From Variovorax paradoxus (GTDB taxonomy: Bacteria; Pseudomonadota; Gammaproteobacteria; Burkholderiales; Burkholderiaceae_C): 45,421 nucleotides of DNA. The stretch spans positions 1 to 45,421 of the forward strand of contig NZ_JXQQ01000067.1 in the NCBI RefSeq assembly GCF_000834655.1, in the 5' to 3' direction. The notes beneath the pieces are model-generated. The model did not search any database and had not been told where the DNA came from. It was given only the letters and a program-made list of their open reading frames with translations. A program made the position numbers and the translations under genes. Of the stretch, positions 1 to 11,128 are shown in pieces; within the stretch, counting starts at the first letter, position 1; each line of letters begins with the position of its first letter.

Positions 1-555
1 GCGACCACCGAGGTGCTGCAGCAGCTGGGGCGCTCGCGCACCGCATCGACCGAGCTGCTGCCCATCGGCGGCGGCGCGGACCTGCCGGCCGATGCGGCCG
101 CGACCGATCGCTTCATCGAGAAGATGATGGCCGCCTCGGGCATGGGCCGCACGCGCGCGCTGAGCTTGCTTGCGCGCTACGGCTCGAAGGCCTTGTCGCT
201 CGCGCAGCGCCTGGCCGCCTCGGGCGACGTGCCGTTGCAGCATGCGCCCGATTACTCGGCCGCCGAGCTCTCGTACCTCTGCCTGGAAACCGGCGTGGTG
301 CACCTGGACGACCTCGTGATCCGCCGCACGCTGCTGGCCATTCGCGGCCTCGTCACCGATGCCGCGCTCGCCGAAATCTCGGGCATCGCGGCCGAGGCGC
401 TGGGCTGGGACGCCGTGCGCGCGCACCAGGAGCTGAGCGCATGCGCGACCGCCCTGCGCGAGCGCCACAACGTGCGCCTGCAAGCCGTGGCGCCCGACGT
501 GGAACCTTCATTCGATGCATCATTGATGGCCAGCTCCGCCCTCGGCCAGTCCTAA
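1..555 (+). CDS. glpD: Glycerol-3-phosphate dehydrogenase, C-terminal fragment (5' end outside window)
   Basis: The frame is open from base 1 and stops with TAA at 553-555, so only about the last 184 residues are present. They match the helical C-terminal domain that follows the FAD-binding DAO domain in GlpD-type enzymes; the stretch YLCLETGVVHLDDLVIRRT and the following LLAIRGLVTDAALAEIS are typical. The family oxidises sn-glycerol-3-phosphate to dihydroxyacetone phosphate at the membrane and passes electrons to quinone. The catalytic and FAD-binding parts lie upstream and cannot be checked. The GntR regulator starts 2 nt after the stop, so the two are probably co-transcribed and translationally coupled. 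The assignment rests on the C-terminal domain only. Confidence 0.75.
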   Translation, partial: ATTEVLQQLGRSRTASTELLPIGGGADLPADAAATDRFIEKMMAASGMGRTRALSLLARYGSKALSLAQRLAASGDVPLQHAPDYSAAELSYLCLETGVVHLDDLVIRRTLLAIRGLVTDAALAEISGIAAEALGWDAVRAHQELSACATALRERHNVRLQAVAPDVEPSFDASLMASSALGQS

Positions 556-557
556 AA

Positions 558-1316
558 GTGAACAGTCCCAACGACCTCTCGACCGTGCTCGACCGCAACT
601 CCGAGTCCCCGCTGTGGGCCCAGTTCCGCGACGCGCTGCGCCTGCAGATCCTGCAGGGCGTGCTGCCCATCGGCGCCAAGCTGCCGTCCGAAGCCGAGCT
701 GGGCGACCAGTTCGGCATCTCGCGCATCGTGGTGCGCGAAGCCCTGGCCGACCTGGTGCGCAACAACCTCATCTACAAGATCAAGGGCCGCGGCGCCTTC
801 GTGTCGGCGCGCGAGCGCGACGAGGATTTCGTCTCGACCGTGCTCGGCTTTTCCGACGAAATGGAGCGCAAGGGCCGTTCGGTGCGCACGCAGATCCTCA
901 CGCAGGAACTGCGCGCACCCACAGATCAGGAGGCCGCGTCGCTCGGGCTCACCGAGCCCGACGCGCAGGTCGTTGCGCTCAAGCGCCTGCGCAGCGTCGA
1001 TGGCGAACTGCGCCTCCTGGTCGAGACGGTGGTGCCCGCGGACCTCGCGCCCGGGCTGCATCGCACGCGGCTGGACGACCGTTCGCTCTACGACGTTTTG
1101 CGCCGCCAATACGGCCTGCGCCTGGTGCGCGCCGAACGCTGGATCGACGCCGTGCTGCCCGATGCCGAAACCTGCAAGCTGCTCGACCTGCCGCAGCCCG
1201 AGCCGCTCCTGCGCATTGAGTCGATCGCCTACGGCGCGAACGGCCGGCCGCTGGAGCACTACCGCGCGCTGCACCGATGCAAGGAAAGCCGCCTGCACGT
1301 GCAGACGACGACCTGA
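558..1316 (+). CDS. GntR/HutC-family transcriptional regulator (UTRA domain)
   Basis: This 252-residue protein has a GntR winged helix at about residues 18-80 (SPLWAQFRDALRLQIL, then KLPSEAELGDQFGISRIVVR) and a UTRA effector-binding domain at about 100-245, the HutC subfamily layout. I chose GTG at 558, 2 nt after the glpD stop, because the family begins about 15 residues before the SPLWAQ region; the frame is open further upstream, but that part lies inside glpD. No Shine-Dalgarno sequence is visible, consistent with coupling to glpD. HutC regulators bind a small ligand and usually control adjacent catabolic genes, so glycerol or glycerol-phosphate metabolism is a plausible target by position only. 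Confidence 0.85.
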   Translation: MNSPNDLSTVLDRNSESPLWAQFRDALRLQILQGVLPIGAKLPSEAELGDQFGISRIVVREALADLVRNNLIYKIKGRGAFVSARERDEDFVSTVLGFSDEMERKGRSVRTQILTQELRAPTDQEAASLGLTEPDAQVVALKRLRSVDGELRLLVETVVPADLAPGLHRTRLDDRSLYDVLRRQYGLRLVRAERWIDAVLPDAETCKLLDLPQPEPLLRIESIAYGANGRPLEHYRALHRCKESRLHVQTTT

Positions 1317-1329
1317 TGTGGGTTGTGTC

Positions 1330-1577
1330 CCGTTCACACTGAGCCTGTCGAAGTGCCGGTCCAGGCTTCGACAAGCTCAGCCGGAACGGGTGCGGTGCAT
1401 CGAGAACCTGGGCCGGGAACAATCCGTTCGCACTGAGCCTGTCGAAGTGTCGCTCCAGGCTTCGACAAGCTCAGCCCGAACGGGTGCGGTGCATCGAGAA
1501 CCTGGGCCGGGAACAACCCGTTCGCACTGAGCTTGTCGAAGTGTTGGCGCAGGCTTCGACCAGCTCAGCCCGAGCGG
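1330..1577 (+). repeat. 94-bp tandem array of palindromic (REP-like) units
   Basis: The motif CACTGAGCCTGTCGAAGT (with variants) begins at 1337, 1431 and 1525, an exact 94-bp period. Each copy is followed about 10 nt later by its inverse, GGCTTCGACAAGCTCAGCC-like, so every unit can fold into a hairpin. The linker between hairpins (TGCGGTGCATCGAGAACCTG and following) is also repeated. The third unit lacks the linker. The array occupies almost all of the 285 bp between the gntR stop and the convergent EamA gene, where a transcription barrier would be useful. The GACAAGCTCAGCC palindrome is of the dispersed REP type known from many proteobacteria; that identification is from memory. Confidence 0.9.
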
Positions 1578-1601
1578 CCGTTGCCGATCACGCGCACGGG
1601 T

Positions 1602-2489
1602 TCAGGCCTTGGCTGCTCGCGAGGGCCACAGCACCGAGGCGATCGCCACCATCATCAGCGCGACCGCGACCCAGTCCTGCCAGTGCACGACCTCGCCGAG
1701 CCACACCGCGCCGCTGAACACGCCGAGCACGGGGATGAACATCACGCTCAAGGTCGAGGCCACCGGCGGCAGCCCGCGCGCGAGGTAGAACCACGCCGCA
1801 TGCGCGAAGCCGAAGATCAGCACCGCGTTGTAGAAGATCGATCCCCAGGTCACCGGGCTCGGCCAACGCCACTGGGCGCGCTCGAAGAGCAGCGAGAGCA
1901 CCGTCATCACCACGGCCGTCATTGCCGTCATCCAGAACGAGAGCGTGAGCGTCGGCAGTCCGATGCGCGTGTGGCGCAGGAGCTGGGTGCCCAGCGCCCA
2001 TGTCGCCGCGGCCACCAGCGCCAGGGCCACGTAGCCGGGACGCCCCGCGAGGTCGGTGAGCTCGTGCCACAGCAAAAGGCCCACGCCGATTGCACACGCA
2101 CCCACGCCGATCCATGAACGCCGCGTGAGCACGGCCGAGAACAGCACCGCGCCGATGACCGCCGAGAACACCGGCATCGTGTACCCCAGGATCGCCGCGC
2201 GCCCACCCGACAGCGCCTTCACCGCGAGGATGATGCAGGCGTGCCAGACGAACATGTTGGTCGCGCCCAGCCACACCAGCTCGGGCCACGCGCTGCGCGG
2301 GACGCGGAACGGCACCTTCATCCACACCAGCGCGAGGCCCAGCACCGGCAGGCCCAGCCAGATCGAGATCGCGCGGAAGGCGAGCGGCGGATAGTCGGCC
2401 ACGCCGAGCTTCATCACCGGCCAGTTGAGCCCCCATGCGAGGGTCAGGAGAACGAGCAGGACGAACTGGCGCGGGGTGAAGGAGGGCAT
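1602..2489 (-). CDS. EamA-family (DMT superfamily) membrane transporter
   Basis: This 295-residue, very hydrophobic protein has about ten predicted membrane segments arranged as two EamA repeats. The first begins with LVLLTLAWGLNWPVMKLGV, the second around GYVALALVAAATWALGTQL. WGLNWPVMK and the late PVLGVFSGAVWLGE segment are characteristic of the drug/metabolite transporter superfamily, whose members export amino acids, nucleosides or other small metabolites. The substrate cannot be told from sequence. It lies 15 nt downstream of uvrA on the same strand and may be read through from it. The start ATG at 2487-2489 is preceded on its own strand by CCTGTC, not a clear ribosome binding site. Confidence 0.85.
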   Translation of the reverse strand: MPSFTPRQFVLLVLLTLAWGLNWPVMKLGVADYPPLAFRAISIWLGLPVLGLALVWMKVPFRVPRSAWPELVWLGATNMFVWHACIILAVKALSGGRAAILGYTMPVFSAVIGAVLFSAVLTRRSWIGVGACAIGVGLLLWHELTDLAGRPGYVALALVAAATWALGTQLLRHTRIGLPTLTLSFWMTAMTAVVMTVLSLLFERAQWRWPSPVTWGSIFYNAVLIFGFAHAAWFYLARGLPPVASTLSVMFIPVLGVFSGAVWLGEVVHWQDWVAVALMMVAIASVLWPSRAAKA

Positions 2490-2504
2490 GGACAGGCCTG
2501 GGGC

Positions 2505-5621
<3,117 letters not shown>

Positions 5622-5790
5622 GATAGTCCGTGCGGCATTTCATGGCCAATGGGCGGCTTCTGGCGCTTTCATGGCCGCTTCGCTGGCCGAAGCGTTCCGC
5701 GGGCCCGGCGGCGGGGCCCCGCCGGCCGGCATCGGGCACAATCTCCGGTCCTCTTCCTCCTCCTTCATCTACTTATCAGGGGCAGTGCAT
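5622..5790. promoter_or_regulatory. uvrA-ssb divergent intergenic region with GC palindrome
   Basis: These 169 bp must hold the promoters of both divergent genes. A perfect 16-bp palindrome CGGCGGGGCCCCGCCG lies at 5709-5724. A possible -10 element CACAAT for ssb is at 5737-5742, about 50 nt before the ssb start; no good -35 is visible. On the uvrA side there is a small inverted repeat, GGAC-N6-GTCC, around 5627-5640. I searched for CTG-N10-CAG (LexA) and found none. Confidence 0.4.
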
Positions 5791-6354
5791 ATGGCATCGG
5801 TCAATAAAGTCATCGTCGTCGGCAATCTGGGTCGCGATCCCGAAATGCGTACCTTCCCGAGCGGCGACCAGGTCGCGAACGTCACAGTGGCCACCACCGA
5901 TCGCTGGAAAGACAAGCAAAGCGGCGAAATGCGCGAAGCGACCGAATGGCACCGCATCGTCTTCAACGGCCGCCTGGCCGAAATCGCCGGCCAGTACCTG
6001 CGCAAGGGCTCGCAGGTCTATGTCGAAGGCTCCTTGCGCACGCGCAAGTGGACCGACAAGGACGGCGTCGAGAAGTACACCACCGAGATCCGCGCCGACC
6101 AGATGCAGATGCTGGGCAGCCGCCAGGGCCAGGGCGGCCCGTCGGGCGGTCCGGAAGACGACGGCGGCTATTCGCAAGGCGGCGGTGGTGGCGGTGGCTA
6201 CTCGCAGGGCGGCAATGGCGGCGGCGGTGGTGGCGGCGGCTACGCCCCCCGCGCTCCCGCAGCGGCACCCCGCGCACCCTCGGCCGCGCCGCGCCAGGCA
6301 CCGGCCAAGTCGTCGTCGGGCTTCGACGACATGGACGACGACATTCCCTTCTGA
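5791..6354 (+). CDS. ssb: Single-stranded DNA-binding protein
   Basis: This 187-residue SSB coats single-stranded DNA in replication, repair and recombination. Residues 1-110 form the OB fold (MASVNKVIVVGNLGRDPEMR, then ATEWHRIVFNGRLAEIAGQYL). A long linker of Gly runs, Ser-Gln and Ala-Pro segments follows, and the protein ends in DDMDDDIPF, the acidic tip that recruits partner proteins. I chose ATG 5791 because the family starts at MASVNKV; the frame is open further upstream without any SSB-like sequence. It is divergent from uvrA, the standard proteobacterial arrangement. The glycine-rich linker is coded by GGC/GGT runs and may vary in length between strains. Confidence 0.97.
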   Translation: MASVNKVIVVGNLGRDPEMRTFPSGDQVANVTVATTDRWKDKQSGEMREATEWHRIVFNGRLAEIAGQYLRKGSQVYVEGSLRTRKWTDKDGVEKYTTEIRADQMQMLGSRQGQGGPSGGPEDDGGYSQGGGGGGGYSQGGNGGGGGGGGYAPRAPAAAPRAPSAAPRQAPAKSSSGFDDMDDDIPF

Positions 6355-6473
6355 TCCGAACGTCCCCCTTTGCATGACCGGGGCCGCCGCATCGCCGCTT
6401 CGGACATGCGTCCTGCTTTGGGCAGCCTCGCCCCTGGCAATGCCCTGATCCCCGCCCCGCAGCCCGCACCCCG

Positions 6474-8462
6474 ATGAATTCGACCCTGGTGCGCCGGCTG
6501 CGTGCGTGGTTCTTCGAGGGCCTCTCGAAATACCGCGCCGCGCCCCTCTGGGCCAACGTGGTGCTGGCCGTCTCCATCGCCTTGCTGGCGGTCATGATCG
6601 TCTTCTTCGGCGGATCGTCCGGAGCGCCTGGCGTCGCGGCCACGCCGATCTCCCGCGCCGACTGGCAGACCACCGAGGCGCCGGGCTTTCGCGAACCCTC
6701 GCTCACCATGGACAGCCGCGCGCTGCCCGATGCCTGGCAACCCGCCGAGCTGCCGCTCTCGCCGCCCATCGCGCTGCTGCGCCAGGCCGACGGCCGTGTC
6801 TCGGACAGCGCGACGCGCACCACCTGGCTGCGCGTGGCCGTGCGCGAGCTGCCCACGCATGCCGGCCCGCTCGCGCTGTACGGCGTGCGCATCAAGACCG
6901 ACGGCACCATCGCGGTGTATGCCGATGGCCGGCTGGTGCACCGCGCGCAGGAGAACGGGCCGCTGTGGAACAGCACCCGCACGCCGCTGTGGGTGGTGAT
7001 CGAGAAGACGCCCGACGCGGTGCCGCTCAAGGAAATCCTCATCCGCCTGGAGCACACGCGCAACGCGCAGGTGGCGGTGTCGCCGCTGTGGCTCGGCCCG
7101 GTCGATTCGCTGAAAGACCGCCACGACAAGCGCCTGTGGTTCCAGCAGGACCTGCCGGCCATGCTCAGCGCCGCCTTCATGGCGGTGGGCCTGTTCGCGC
7201 TCTTCGTGTGGTTCAGGCGCCGCCATGAAACCGGCTACCTGCTTTTCTTCAACCTCGCGACCACGTCGTTCCTGCGCAGCCTCCATTTCTATGTGGGACT
7301 GCCCGTGGCCAACGACTGGTTCGCCTGGCTGACGGTCAATTCGCTGTTCTGGCTGGTCGCGGTGGTGCACTTCGCGTTGCGCCAGCTGCACGGCCGCCCG
7401 TTGAAGTGGCTGACCTGCGGGGTGGTCGGCTGGACCGTGCTGATCGGCGTGCTGACCCTGCCGGGGCTTTCGCTATTGAGGAACACGCCGCAGGTCACGC
7501 CCCTCATCTACGTCGGCGCGGCCTTCATGGGCGCTGTCGTCGCACTGGTGGGCGGCATCAGCGCGTGGCGCCGCTCGAACGAGGGGCGGCTGGTGGCAGT
7601 TGGCATCGGCGTGTGCGTGCTGCTGGGCCTGTCCGACTGGCTGCTGCAGAACAACTTCGTGAGCCCCGAGGGCTGGTACCTGGGCGCCTACACCAACGCC
7701 GTCACCTTCGCCGTCTTCGGCACGCTGATGTACCGGCGCTACGTCAACGCGATCGCCGAGGTGGAGCGGGTCAACGCCAGCCTCGCCGAGCGCCTGCAGG
7801 CGCGGGAGGCCGAGCTCGAGCAGAGCCACCGCCGGCTGCGCGAAGTGGAGCGGCGCCAGACCATCAGCGACGAGCGCCAGCGGCTCATGCAGGACATGCA
7901 CGACGGCCTGGGCTCCTCGCTCATCAGCGCCATCCGCTCGGTGGAGAACGGGCGCCTGAGCGACGAGAAGGTGTCGCACATCCTCAAGAGCTGCCTGGAC
8001 GACCTGAAGCTCACCATCGATTCGATGGAGCCGCTCGAGGAAGACCTGCTGCTCCTGCTGGCCACCCTGCGCTATCGCCTGGGCCCCCGGCTCGAGGGTT
8101 CCGGCGTGGTGCTGCGGTGGGAGGTGCAGGAGATCCCGCCGGTCGAATGGCTCGACCCGACCAGCGCGCTGCACATCCTGCGCATCGTGCAGGAGAGCAT
8201 CGCCAACATCCTGCGCCACACCCGCGCCACCGAGATCCGCGTGGGCACCGTGCCGCAGGGCGAGGGCGTGCGCGTGACCATCCAGGACAACGGCCAGGGC
8301 TTCGACGTGGAGAAGGCCATGGCCGAGGCCGGCGGGCGCGGCATGCAGAACCAGCTGCGCCGCGCGCAAGCCATCGGTGGGAGCGTCAGCTGGCGCTCGG
8401 GGCCGACGGGGACGCTCTTCACGCTCTGGCTGCCGCTGCACCGCACGCCGCGCAAGGCGTGA
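6474..8462 (+). CDS. Membrane sensor histidine kinase, NarL/DesK type (HisKA_3), orphan
   Basis: This 662-residue protein has a short cytoplasmic N-terminus, a membrane helix at about 26-45, and a periplasmic region of roughly 190 residues with a jelly-roll-like character. A block of about seven membrane helices follows (about 225-425), then a coiled-coil linker (AERLQAREAELEQSHRRLRE) and a HisKA_3 dimerisation domain with phospho-acceptor His476 in QDMHDGLGSSL. A HATPase_c domain ends the protein, with QESIANILRHTRAT as N box and DNGQGFD as G1 box. The layout resembles 7TMR-DISM sensor kinases. The ligand is unknown. Kinases of this class usually pair with LuxR-type response regulators, but none is adjacent; the downstream gene is on the opposite strand. 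Confidence 0.88.
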   Translation: MNSTLVRRLRAWFFEGLSKYRAAPLWANVVLAVSIALLAVMIVFFGGSSGAPGVAATPISRADWQTTEAPGFREPSLTMDSRALPDAWQPAELPLSPPIALLRQADGRVSDSATRTTWLRVAVRELPTHAGPLALYGVRIKTDGTIAVYADGRLVHRAQENGPLWNSTRTPLWVVIEKTPDAVPLKEILIRLEHTRNAQVAVSPLWLGPVDSLKDRHDKRLWFQQDLPAMLSAAFMAVGLFALFVWFRRRHETGYLLFFNLATTSFLRSLHFYVGLPVANDWFAWLTVNSLFWLVAVVHFALRQLHGRPLKWLTCGVVGWTVLIGVLTLPGLSLLRNTPQVTPLIYVGAAFMGAVVALVGGISAWRRSNEGRLVAVGIGVCVLLGLSDWLLQNNFVSPEGWYLGAYTNAVTFAVFGTLMYRRYVNAIAEVERVNASLAERLQAREAELEQSHRRLREVERRQTISDERQRLMQDMHDGLGSSLISAIRSVENGRLSDEKVSHILKSCLDDLKLTIDSMEPLEEDLLLLLATLRYRLGPRLEGSGVVLRWEVQEIPPVEWLDPTSALHILRIVQESIANILRHTRATEIRVGTVPQGEGVRVTIQDNGQGFDVEKAMAEAGGRGMQNQLRRAQAIGGSVSWRSGPTGTLFTLWLPLHRTPRKA

Positions 8463-8471
8463 AGCCCGCGC

Positions 8472-8609
8472 TCAGCCGGCGCCCGCGTGCCCCTGGTGTC
8501 GGGGCAGGTCGTCGTCGACGGCGAACCAGGGCGCCTTCGAGCCGACGAAGGTGTGCGCGCTCGGCCGGATCGACGGATCGTCCACCAGGGTGCCCAGGGT
8601 GACGTCCTC
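8472..8609 (-). pseudogene. Remnant of a GFA-family (glutathione-dependent formaldehyde-activating-like) gene
   Basis: On the minus strand, directly behind yebC, 45 codons and a TGA read EDVTLGTLVDD, then PSIRPSAHTFVGSKAPWF, then AVDDDLPRH. This is the conserved C-terminal end of GFA-fold proteins, whose usual ending is close to VTLGTLDDPS, AHIFVGSKAPWFEI, DDLPRH. The N-terminal roughly 90 residues with the zinc-binding cysteines are missing, because the frame runs upstream into the 3' end of yebC. There is no start codon or ribosome site, so it is not expected to be expressed. The simplest reading is a deletion that brought yebC against the tail of a GFA gene. Too short for a database E-value alone to be convincing, but the motif match is specific. 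Confidence 0.7.
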
Positions 8610-9321
8610 AGCCCGCCAGGCCGACGAACACGTTCTGCACATCGTCGTTCGCGTCGATGGCCGCGAGGAAGGTCTCGACTTCCTCCAGATCCTCGGCGCT
8701 CAGGCTGGCCGGGTCGACCGGGTTCTTCGGCTTGTAGCCCAGCTTGGCCGACAGCACCGTGAAGCCCTGCGCCGGCAGTGCGCGGCTCACGAGGTCGAGG
8801 TCGGTCGGGTCGGTCAGGAAGACGGTGGCGTTGCCTTCGGCGGCCGGCTCGAAGTCTTGCGCGCCCGCCTCGATGGCGGCGACTTCGGCATCGGCGGTGG
8901 CATTGGCGGGTTCGGCCTCGATCATGCCGACATGGTCGAAATCCCACGACACCGAGCCCGACGTGCCCAACTGCCCCTTGCGGAACAGCACGCGCATTTC
9001 AGGCGCGGTGCGGTTCACGTTGTCGGTGAGGCACTCGACCATCACCGGCACCCGGTGCGGCGCGAAGCCTTCGTAGATCACATGCTCGAAGTTCACCGCC
9101 TCGCCGGTGAGGCCCGCGCCCTTCTTGATGGCGCGGTCCAGCGTGTCCTTGGGCATCGAGACCTTGCGGGCCTGTTCCACCACCAAGCGCAGGCGCGAGT
9201 TGGAGGCCGGGTCGGCGCCGTTGCGCGCGGCCATCATGATTTCCTTGGCGAGCTTTCCGAACAGGCGGCCCTTGGCATTGGCGGCCAGGTCCTTGTGCTT
9301 TGCTTTCCACTGTGCGCCCAT
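8608..9321 (-). CDS. yebC: YebC/PmpR/TACO1-family protein
   Basis: This 237-residue protein opens with GAQWKAKHKDLAANAKGRLF and continues with GADPASNSRLRLVVEQARKV and MPKDTLDRAIKKG, the hallmark of YebC. The family has three domains forming a cleft. It was long annotated as a transcriptional regulator (PmpR), but its mitochondrial member TACO1 and recent bacterial work point to translation, helping ribosomes through difficult sequences. I chose ATG at 9319-9321, where family homology begins; upstream codons in frame look non-coding. It stands alone on its strand, divergent from the PaiB-like gene, and its stop overlaps the GFA remnant by 2 nt. Confidence 0.95.
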   Translation of the reverse strand: MGAQWKAKHKDLAANAKGRLFGKLAKEIMMAARNGADPASNSRLRLVVEQARKVSMPKDTLDRAIKKGAGLTGEAVNFEHVIYEGFAPHRVPVMVECLTDNVNRTAPEMRVLFRKGQLGTSGSVSWDFDHVGMIEAEPANATADAEVAAIEAGAQDFEPAAEGNATVFLTDPTDLDLVSRALPAQGFTVLSAKLGYKPKNPVDPASLSAEDLEEVETFLAAIDANDDVQNVFVGLAG

Positions 9322-9496
9322 GGCGGATGTTCCTTGTGTGTTGTGTGCGGTGCCTTGCCTTGCCTGGCACTCGGGCCTGAAGGGCGGGATGACCGGTTTG
9401 GGCGACAACTGTAGCCGGAGCGCGCCCGGGGTGGAACCACGGGCTGCCGACTCGCCGGCGACAGCCGCCGGCCGGGCGCAACCAGATACTTCGTCC

Positions 9497-10120
9497 ATGC
9501 ACACACAGCCCCTGTTCTCGGTGGAGGCACGGCACGAGCTCCTGCAGCTGATGCGCGCCTATCCCCTGGCGACCCTCATCACCGTGGCAGACGGTTCGGC
9601 TGAGGCCAACCTGCTCCCGCTGGAGGTCTGCGACCTCGGCTTGCACGGCACGCTCCGGGGCCATGTCGCCAGAAGCCATTCGCTGTTCACAGGCGCGCCG
9701 GACGGCAGCCGGGCGACGGTCGTGTTCCAGAGCCCGAACGCCTACATTTCGCCGCGCTGGTACGTCAACGGGCAGCGCAGCGGCCGGCTCGCGCCCAGCT
9801 GGAACTACGCGGCGGTGCAGGCGCAGGGCGTCATCAGGTTCGTCGACGATCCGGCCTGGGTGCTGGCCCACCTGGCCTCGCTCACCGCGTCGCAGGAGGC
9901 GGGCCGCGCCGAACCGTGGTCGCTGGACGACGCATCGCCAGCGTTCTTGCAGGATGCCTCGCAACGGCTGGTGGGCTTCGAGATCGTCATCGGGTCGTTG
10001 ACCGGCAAGCGCTTTCTCTCGCAGCAGCGCACCGAAGCCGACCGGCGCAGCGTGATCGAACACCTCGCCGGCGAAGCCGCACCGTCGGCGCATGCCGTGG
10101 CGTCGTTGATCGTGCCCTGA
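9497..10120 (+). CDS. PaiB-like FMN-binding split-barrel protein
   Basis: This 207-residue protein matches the family annotated as FMN-binding negative transcriptional regulators, founded by Bacillus PaiB. Typical stretches are AYPLATLITV near the N-terminus, GHVARSHSLF, NAYISPRWYVN, the core SWNYAAVQAQGVIRF, and near the end LVGFEIVIGSLTGKRFLSQ. The fold is a flavin-binding split barrel; many members probably act as small flavoenzymes, and the regulatory role is known for few. It is transcribed away from yebC. The ATG at 9497 fits the family start. The next gene, 93 nt downstream on the same strand, could be co-transcribed. Confidence 0.9.
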   Translation: MHTQPLFSVEARHELLQLMRAYPLATLITVADGSAEANLLPLEVCDLGLHGTLRGHVARSHSLFTGAPDGSRATVVFQSPNAYISPRWYVNGQRSGRLAPSWNYAAVQAQGVIRFVDDPAWVLAHLASLTASQEAGRAEPWSLDDASPAFLQDASQRLVGFEIVIGSLTGKRFLSQQRTEADRRSVIEHLAGEAAPSAHAVASLIVP

Positions 10121-10213
10121 CAGCGCGCGGGCGGACCGCAGTTTTCTCCAAGTTACGGATGCGAGGCGCCGCTACGCTGGCCTCATTCATCCACGCACGC
10201 AGGTCATTCCGCC

Positions 10214-11059
10214 ATGCCATCCGCCGACGCACGACAGCAGCAGACAGAACACTTCCATCGGCTTCATGCCGGGCCCGACCCACTGGTTCTGGTGAACGCG
10301 TGGGACGCGGTGAGTGCGCGCATCGTCGAGCGCGCCGGTGCCAAGGCCATCGCCACCACCAGCGCGGGCATCGCGTGGGCGCTGGGCTACGCCGATGGCG
10401 AGCGCGTGCCCGTCGACGAACTGCTCGCGGCCACCGCGCGCATCTGCCGAATGAGCGGCGTGCCGGTCAGCGTCGACATCGAGCGTGGCTCCGGCGACAG
10501 CACCGAGGCCGTGTGCGACGTGGTGCGCGCGCTCATCGACATGGGCGCGGTGGGCGTGAACATCGAAGACGGCACGCTCCCCGGCACGCGCGCGCTGGCG
10601 CCGGCGGAAATCCTGTGCGAGCGCATCGAGGCGCTGCGCCGGCTCGATGCGCGCTTCTTCATCAACGCGCGCACCGACACCTATTTCGTCGCCAACGACG
10701 ACCCCGCCGCCCGCTATGAAGACACGCTGCGCCGCGCGCGGCTCTATGCATCGGCGGGCGCCGACGGGATCTTCGTGCCGGGCATGGCGAGCCTGGAAGA
10801 AATCGCCGGCCTTGCGGCGGCGGTGACGCTGCCCGTGAACGTCTATGCGGGGCACGCCAAGGCGCCCGCGGTGCAGGTGCTCGCCGCCGCCGGCGTGCGC
10901 CGCATCAGCCTGGGATGCGGCCCCTTGCAGTCCGCGCTGGGGCTGCTCGGCCGCATCGCCGCGGAGGCCTTCGACGCCGGGCACGGCAGTTTCCACGCGA
11001 TGGGCGAGGGGATGCTGTCGGCGGGCGAGGTGAATGCGCTCTTTTCCTCCCGGTCCTGA
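10214..11059 (+). CDS. Isocitrate lyase/PEP mutase superfamily protein
   Basis: This 281-residue enzyme has a (beta/alpha)8 barrel of the PEP mutase/isocitrate lyase superfamily, which cleaves or forms C-C or C-P bonds on 2-oxo acid substrates. Diagnostic stretches are LVLVNAWDAVSARIVERAG, ATTSAGIAWALGYADGE, VPVSVDIERGSGD (metal-binding Asp and Glu), VGVNIEDGT, FFINARTDTYF and DGIFVPG. It lacks the long insertions of true isocitrate lyase and is the size of oxaloacetate decarboxylase, carboxyPEP mutase and methylisocitrate lyase relatives. The exact substrate is not determinable here. The neighbours (a PaiB-like gene before, the biotin importer after) give no metabolic hint. Confidence 0.88.
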   Translation: MPSADARQQQTEHFHRLHAGPDPLVLVNAWDAVSARIVERAGAKAIATTSAGIAWALGYADGERVPVDELLAATARICRMSGVPVSVDIERGSGDSTEAVCDVVRALIDMGAVGVNIEDGTLPGTRALAPAEILCERIEALRRLDARFFINARTDTYFVANDDPAARYEDTLRRARLYASAGADGIFVPGMASLEEIAGLAAAVTLPVNVYAGHAKAPAVQVLAAAGVRRISLGCGPLQSALGLLGRIAAEAFDAGHGSFHAMGEGMLSAGEVNALFSSRS

Positions 11060-11128
11060 CCGTTCGAGCGCGCAATACCCGGGAGCGCGGCGCGGGCGAA
11101 GAAAGGCCTGAGGTACAGTGGCGACCCC

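Noticed and set aside
1330..1577. Possible CRISPR array
   Set aside because: The units are palindromic, the linkers are identical instead of unique spacers, and no cas gene is near.
5622..5790. SOS box between uvrA and ssb
   Set aside because: No CTG-N10-CAG was found on either strand.
11060..11128. Riboswitch or biotin operator before bioM
   Set aside because: Only 69 bp with no recognisable BirA/BioR site or conserved structure.
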